From the NCBI GenBank assembly GCA_965153455.1, contig OZ234497.1, forward strand, positions 868,001 through 932,000: 64,000 bases of DNA. The letters are read 5' to 3'. The stretch comes from Sphagnum compactum. Its lineage: Eukaryota > Bryophyta > Sphagnopsida > Sphagnales. Below, in pieces: positions 60,479 through 64,000 of this stretch. The notes beneath the pieces are model-generated. The model searched no databases. It worked only from the letters and a program-made list of their open reading frames with translations, and had not been told where the DNA came from. Numbering within the stretch: the stretch's first letter is position 1; the number at the start of each line of letters is the position of its first letter. The position numbers were made by a program, and so were the translations under genes.

Positions 60479-60533
60479 GGGTGAAAACACACTAAGGTGT
60501 AACACTTTTAAGCACATGTGGAAGTCCATAATC
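60479..60533. repeat. short repeat shared with 15820-15874
   Basis: 'aaaacacactaaggtgtaac' and 'acttttaagcacat' and 'tggaagtccataat' occur in both places in the same orientation. The leading GGGTGAAAACACACTA resembles the termini of the element at 60876-61666. Confidence 0.6.
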
Positions 60534-60568
60534 TTTGAAATCTAGTACATTAACTATTTTAATTGTTC

Positions 60569-63255
60569 AAGGTGTAGTTTATTTTGCATGCTTGGAAGGC
60601 GAAGTCTATATAGTTCAAATTTCAAGGTCCATATGTAATACATCGATGGTCGAATTGACGTTGTTGCATAGTTAAATTCTTCTCTCATGATGGAAGACAA
60701 AAATTAATTACAAGAGCCAAATATGGGTTAGGTTTGTGTGGAACTCATCTTGGTAATAAGGATGGTGAGAAACAAACTAATTTATAGTAATTACTATTCA
60801 AGCCTATGCATTTATAATTCATAGATCTTGATCATAAATTCAAAATTAAGACATTCTATTTTTTCACTATTGAAATGGGTGAAAGCACACTATGGGGGGG
60901 GCCAAAAATGTGGTCACATTGTAGTGTTTTCCAAGGGTGTCCATGTTTGAACTTCAACCATGGTAATATTGGAGCATATTTCTCCAATTTTTTTGCATAC
61001 TATGCTAGATTATAACACAAAGAATTCAATCATAAAGAATTATTTTTTTTCCAACTTATATTGTGAGGTTCCAGAATATATTTGTGGTAAAACAATGTAC
61101 GTCAATGTGTACTAAAAAATGCAAATATACTCAAAAAAAGATTGAAATGATTTTAATCTTCATGAAATTTGTAATACCTATTAAACATTCTGATCCATAT
61201 GATTGAAATAAGTTTGTTTACCATGTGAAGAGTTTGATAATTATCATATCACAAATGGTTGTTTTTGGGGGTTATGACCATAAGTATGTGGTACTTTAAC
61301 ATTTTGATAAACTATCACTTTCAAATGGAAGATGACAATATATGTGAGGTGGGTAATTTTTTTTAATTTCAAACATGTTTTGGCTAACTAATTCAAACCC
61401 AAACTTAGTGTAGTCCAAAAATAGAAATAGGTTCTATTATATACTCTATATACCATAAATATATTCAATATTCCTTGAGTTTAAGCTTTTACAATTTTAT
61501 TTTATTTTTCAAATAGTATTAGATATCATTAATTTTGTGAAAATCAAAATATCAAACACAAACACCAAAAGTGAAACCCAAAATTAAATACAATTTGTAC
61601 AAATATACTTTACATACATGTTGTGAAAGTGCCCAAAGTGCCCCCCCTGTAGTGTGCTTTCACCCAAGCTACCTAAAACCTATATGACACTATGAAGAAT
61701 CTAGGTGGAGTCCAATAGTCATTGTTTTAACATGGGGCTTTGTTAGCCTCCTTGCCAACAATGTGTTTTTAGGATGGGAGAGAAACAAAAGAGAAGAAAA
61801 TAAAATCTTTTTAATCAATTATCCATTGAGGCATGCCACTTGTAATATTGGTATTGTTTAAAGGTAACTTTCAACATTCCTAGCCATCAATGTAGTTGAA
61901 TGAAAAAGTTGTAAATGATTTGTGTCACATGCAACTTTCACCAATGCAAATATCTCTTTGCACAACTACAATTCTTATGTTTCAACTAGAATATATGTCA
62001 TCAATTGGGCATTTTTGAAAGGTCTCACCATTGAAACAAAATCAACAACAAAACTAGAAACTTTGTTATAGACTACTACCATAAACTAGAAAGGTGGAGT
62101 CAAATTTGGATACATGTGATTTGATGTTGGTGTATAGGTAATAAATATACATGAAACAATTTTTCTTTTAGTGAACAGATCATGAACCAAGAAATGACAA
62201 TGGGAATAGTTGTGATTGCACTTGGTCTTCAAACAACAAATGAAAAAAATTCAAAACTAGGTTTGAAGATTATTTTATTGAGTTCATCATCAACCATGAT
62301 GAAGGAGCTACGCATGTGCCTTTTAACAAATTGCGCCATTTGGAAATTTCAAAGGTCTTAAAAAAAACCCCACAACATGTTTTGTGAGGCTTGGCAAAGA
62401 TCCATTTGAAATGAAACTCTCACCAATGCTAAAATCAATGAATTATTCATACATTCTTATAACACCATATCTACCATGTTGAATACGCTAATTTCACCAC
62501 TAGGATCAATGTAATCCATAGATTCCATTATGTGGCAACATCCCCTTTCATTTAGTCCTCAAGATCTAAAAGAGATTCTTGCAAAAGTTTAGGCCATTTC
62601 ATCAAGCAAGATCATGGACTCAATATATTAGCCTCCAATTGGGAGCTTAATTAAAGTGTTGTTATTTGAACTTCCTAACTTTCAAAAACCTTTTATATAA
62701 CGCAAGCAATGGACCCTAAAATGGACATAATAAAAAAAGCTTGTGCAACAATTGATGAGCAAAGAAGTGCAAATAGAATTGGATATTTGCTTACAAGAAC
62801 CAATGAGAGTTGTACTCCAATATGTTGATCCTACTACACCAAAACTCATAATGCCCTTTCATCCTTTGGAGTATTTAACAATTAATATCCAATTATTAAA
62901 ACAATGGAAAGACTTGATAACAAATCATGACAAATGTTTTTTCGACCATTGGTGTGATGAGAATCATTAAAGCTTGCCTATGTCTACATGCAAATGCACT
63001 AGTGAAGAAGGCGATTGTGAAAAATAACTTTAATGGAAATGGAGACTACGAAATGGAATGCATGACAAAACAAACAAATGGAAAGCATGATCTAAACTAC
63101 AAAATGTTCTCAATCAATCCACAACAAGAGAAATTTTGCTACCTAAAGGTACTTGTGCCTAAAAGAACTCTTGATAGATCATGTTTTCATTTGTAATGGA
63201 TACTTGCATGGAAAAATGTAAAGATGTAGTTGGTAATGGTTAAAAATCTTGACTG
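60569..63255 (+). pseudogene. decayed inverted copy of the VLIG-like gene (5' flank, exon 1, part of the intron)
   Basis: The segment is collinear with 34265-32335 of the - strand gene, including about 115 bp upstream of its ATG, all of exon 1 and the first ~100 bp of the intron. Recognisable blocks include ATGATGGAAGAC (60689), WERNKREENKI (61774), HNYNSYVSTR (61960), LTIETKSTTKLETLL (62020), MTMGIVVIALGLQTTNE (62193), SLQEP-like CLQEPMRVVLQ and FHPLEYL (62790-62880), and IIKACLCLHANALVKKAIVK (62962). Many stops and frame changes; the start ATG pair is kept. Retention of intron sequence shows a DNA-level duplication. No G domain is present. Confidence 0.88.
60876..61666. mobile_element. TIR element inserted in the VLIG pseudogene, 791 bp
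   Basis: The left end TGGGTGAAAGCACACTA followed by GGGGGGGC pairs with the right end GCCCCCCC-TGTAGTGTGCTTTCACCCA. It splits the pseudogene within a codon run matching FSTIESS of the intact gene (ATTGAAA left, AGCTACC right). No transposase inside, and the target duplication is not clear. Confidence 0.75.
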
Positions 63256-64000
63256 TCGAAATGTGGCCATTGAATTTTGGTCACCCTTTCAACAATCAAG
63301 ATCTTTTTGGACCATAAAAAAAAAATCATTTTTTGCGACCAAAATTCAATTCTCATATGGATTAAGGTGGACCTAGGTGTCCATAGGATTGAAATCAATT
63401 TTACAATGGTTTTAGTTCTCATGCCATAATTCCAATTTTGAAAATAGTATAAAATGACAACTAGAAAAAATTCACCTTACATATAACAATCTAAATTCAA
63501 TCACCACAATGTATCAACAACTACGATTTTTGTTTCAATTGTTTTGTTATTTTTTGTTCCTTTCATGATTAGAACTAGTCATCACAAGATTATGATTGTG
63601 GTGGACGTGGACACCTTGGTCCACATGGCAACCAAATTTTAATTGTAAAAAAAAATTAAATGAAAATTGAAAAACTTAAATATTGACCATTAAAGTGACA
63701 ACTAAAATTTAGTTGCCACATCTCGATGGTTTGGATTTTTTTATGGCATTTAAGTTTTGATCGACATATGGATTGGGGTCCAAATTGAACAATCATCCTT
63801 GTCTCACAAAATTATGTGATGATTAAATTTTGATCATTATTGGGGTGAAAATTTTACCTTTATAAAACAATATTGTTTTTACCTAGGTTGACCCTAAACT
63901 AAAGTGACATGAAGAGACATGATGCTAATAACCCTAACACAAATGTATGCATGCGCACACATCTTTGTTTCTTTAATCTTTTGAACACCTATTTGCAAGA
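63256..64000. other. no gene seen
   Basis: AT-rich; nothing recognised beyond the end of pseudogene homology. Confidence 0.45.

Overview
The window looks like nuclear DNA of a land plant with a large, repeat-rich genome. Evidence: a Ty3/gypsy chromovirus primed by initiator-Met tRNA, Mutator-like and hAT-like transposase remnants, degenerate CCCTAAA (plant telomere type) tracts, and a glycoside hydrolase 32 gene piece whose exon boundaries are those of plant acid invertases. The overall look suggests a gymnosperm, fern or other non-angiosperm, but the sequence alone does not fix the species.

Layout. 0-18 kb is almost all repeats: minisatellites, several families of small inverted-repeat transposons, a decayed MULE transposase (5.3-7.1 kb) and an array of about nine 116-bp units (10.1-11.2 kb). 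18-27 kb holds exon pieces of two ordinary plant genes on the + strand, back to back: the C-terminal part of a NOL6/Utp22-like ribosome-biogenesis protein (about 20.0-21.8 kb) and the last three exons of an acid invertase (22.19-23.30 kb). Neither has the rest of its gene upstream.

27.6-35.2 kb is the centre of interest: a - strand gene of about 2,100 codons with the architecture of the animal very large inducible GTPases (VLIG/GVIN/URG4 group): an N-terminal MACPF-like segment, the VLIG 'PLD' segment, a large G domain, a long coiled region and a C-terminal Cys/His segment. It has one 204-bp intron with matched phase, a plausible CCAAT/ACGTG/TATA promoter about 1 kb upstream, ~170-bp tandem repeats in the leader, and a single-base frame break at an A6 run. 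A decayed inverted copy of its first exon plus flanks lies at 60.57-63.26 kb and is itself interrupted by a terminal-inverted-repeat element.

35-46 kb holds a LINE-like fragment (36.2-37.1 kb), a 1.9-kb non-autonomous hAT-like element with a perfect 8-bp target duplication (39.1-41.0 kb), telomere-like tracts (41.7-43.2 kb) and a second copy of the 1-kb repeat seen at 1.4-2.5 kb. 46.9-53.8 kb is one complete but mutated chromovirus (two LTRs, PBS, PPT, gag-pro-RT-RNaseH-integrase-chromodomain, 5-bp target duplication CCTAC) inserted into an older hAT-like transposase relic. A related solo LTR (target duplication AATAT) sits at 56.9-57.7 kb. The remainder is AT-rich sequence without recognisable genes.

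Only the VLIG-like locus looks like a possible host gene with nearly complete coding capacity. The NOL6/invertase pieces may be expressed as a chimera, because their exon phases are compatible, or may be captured gene fragments.
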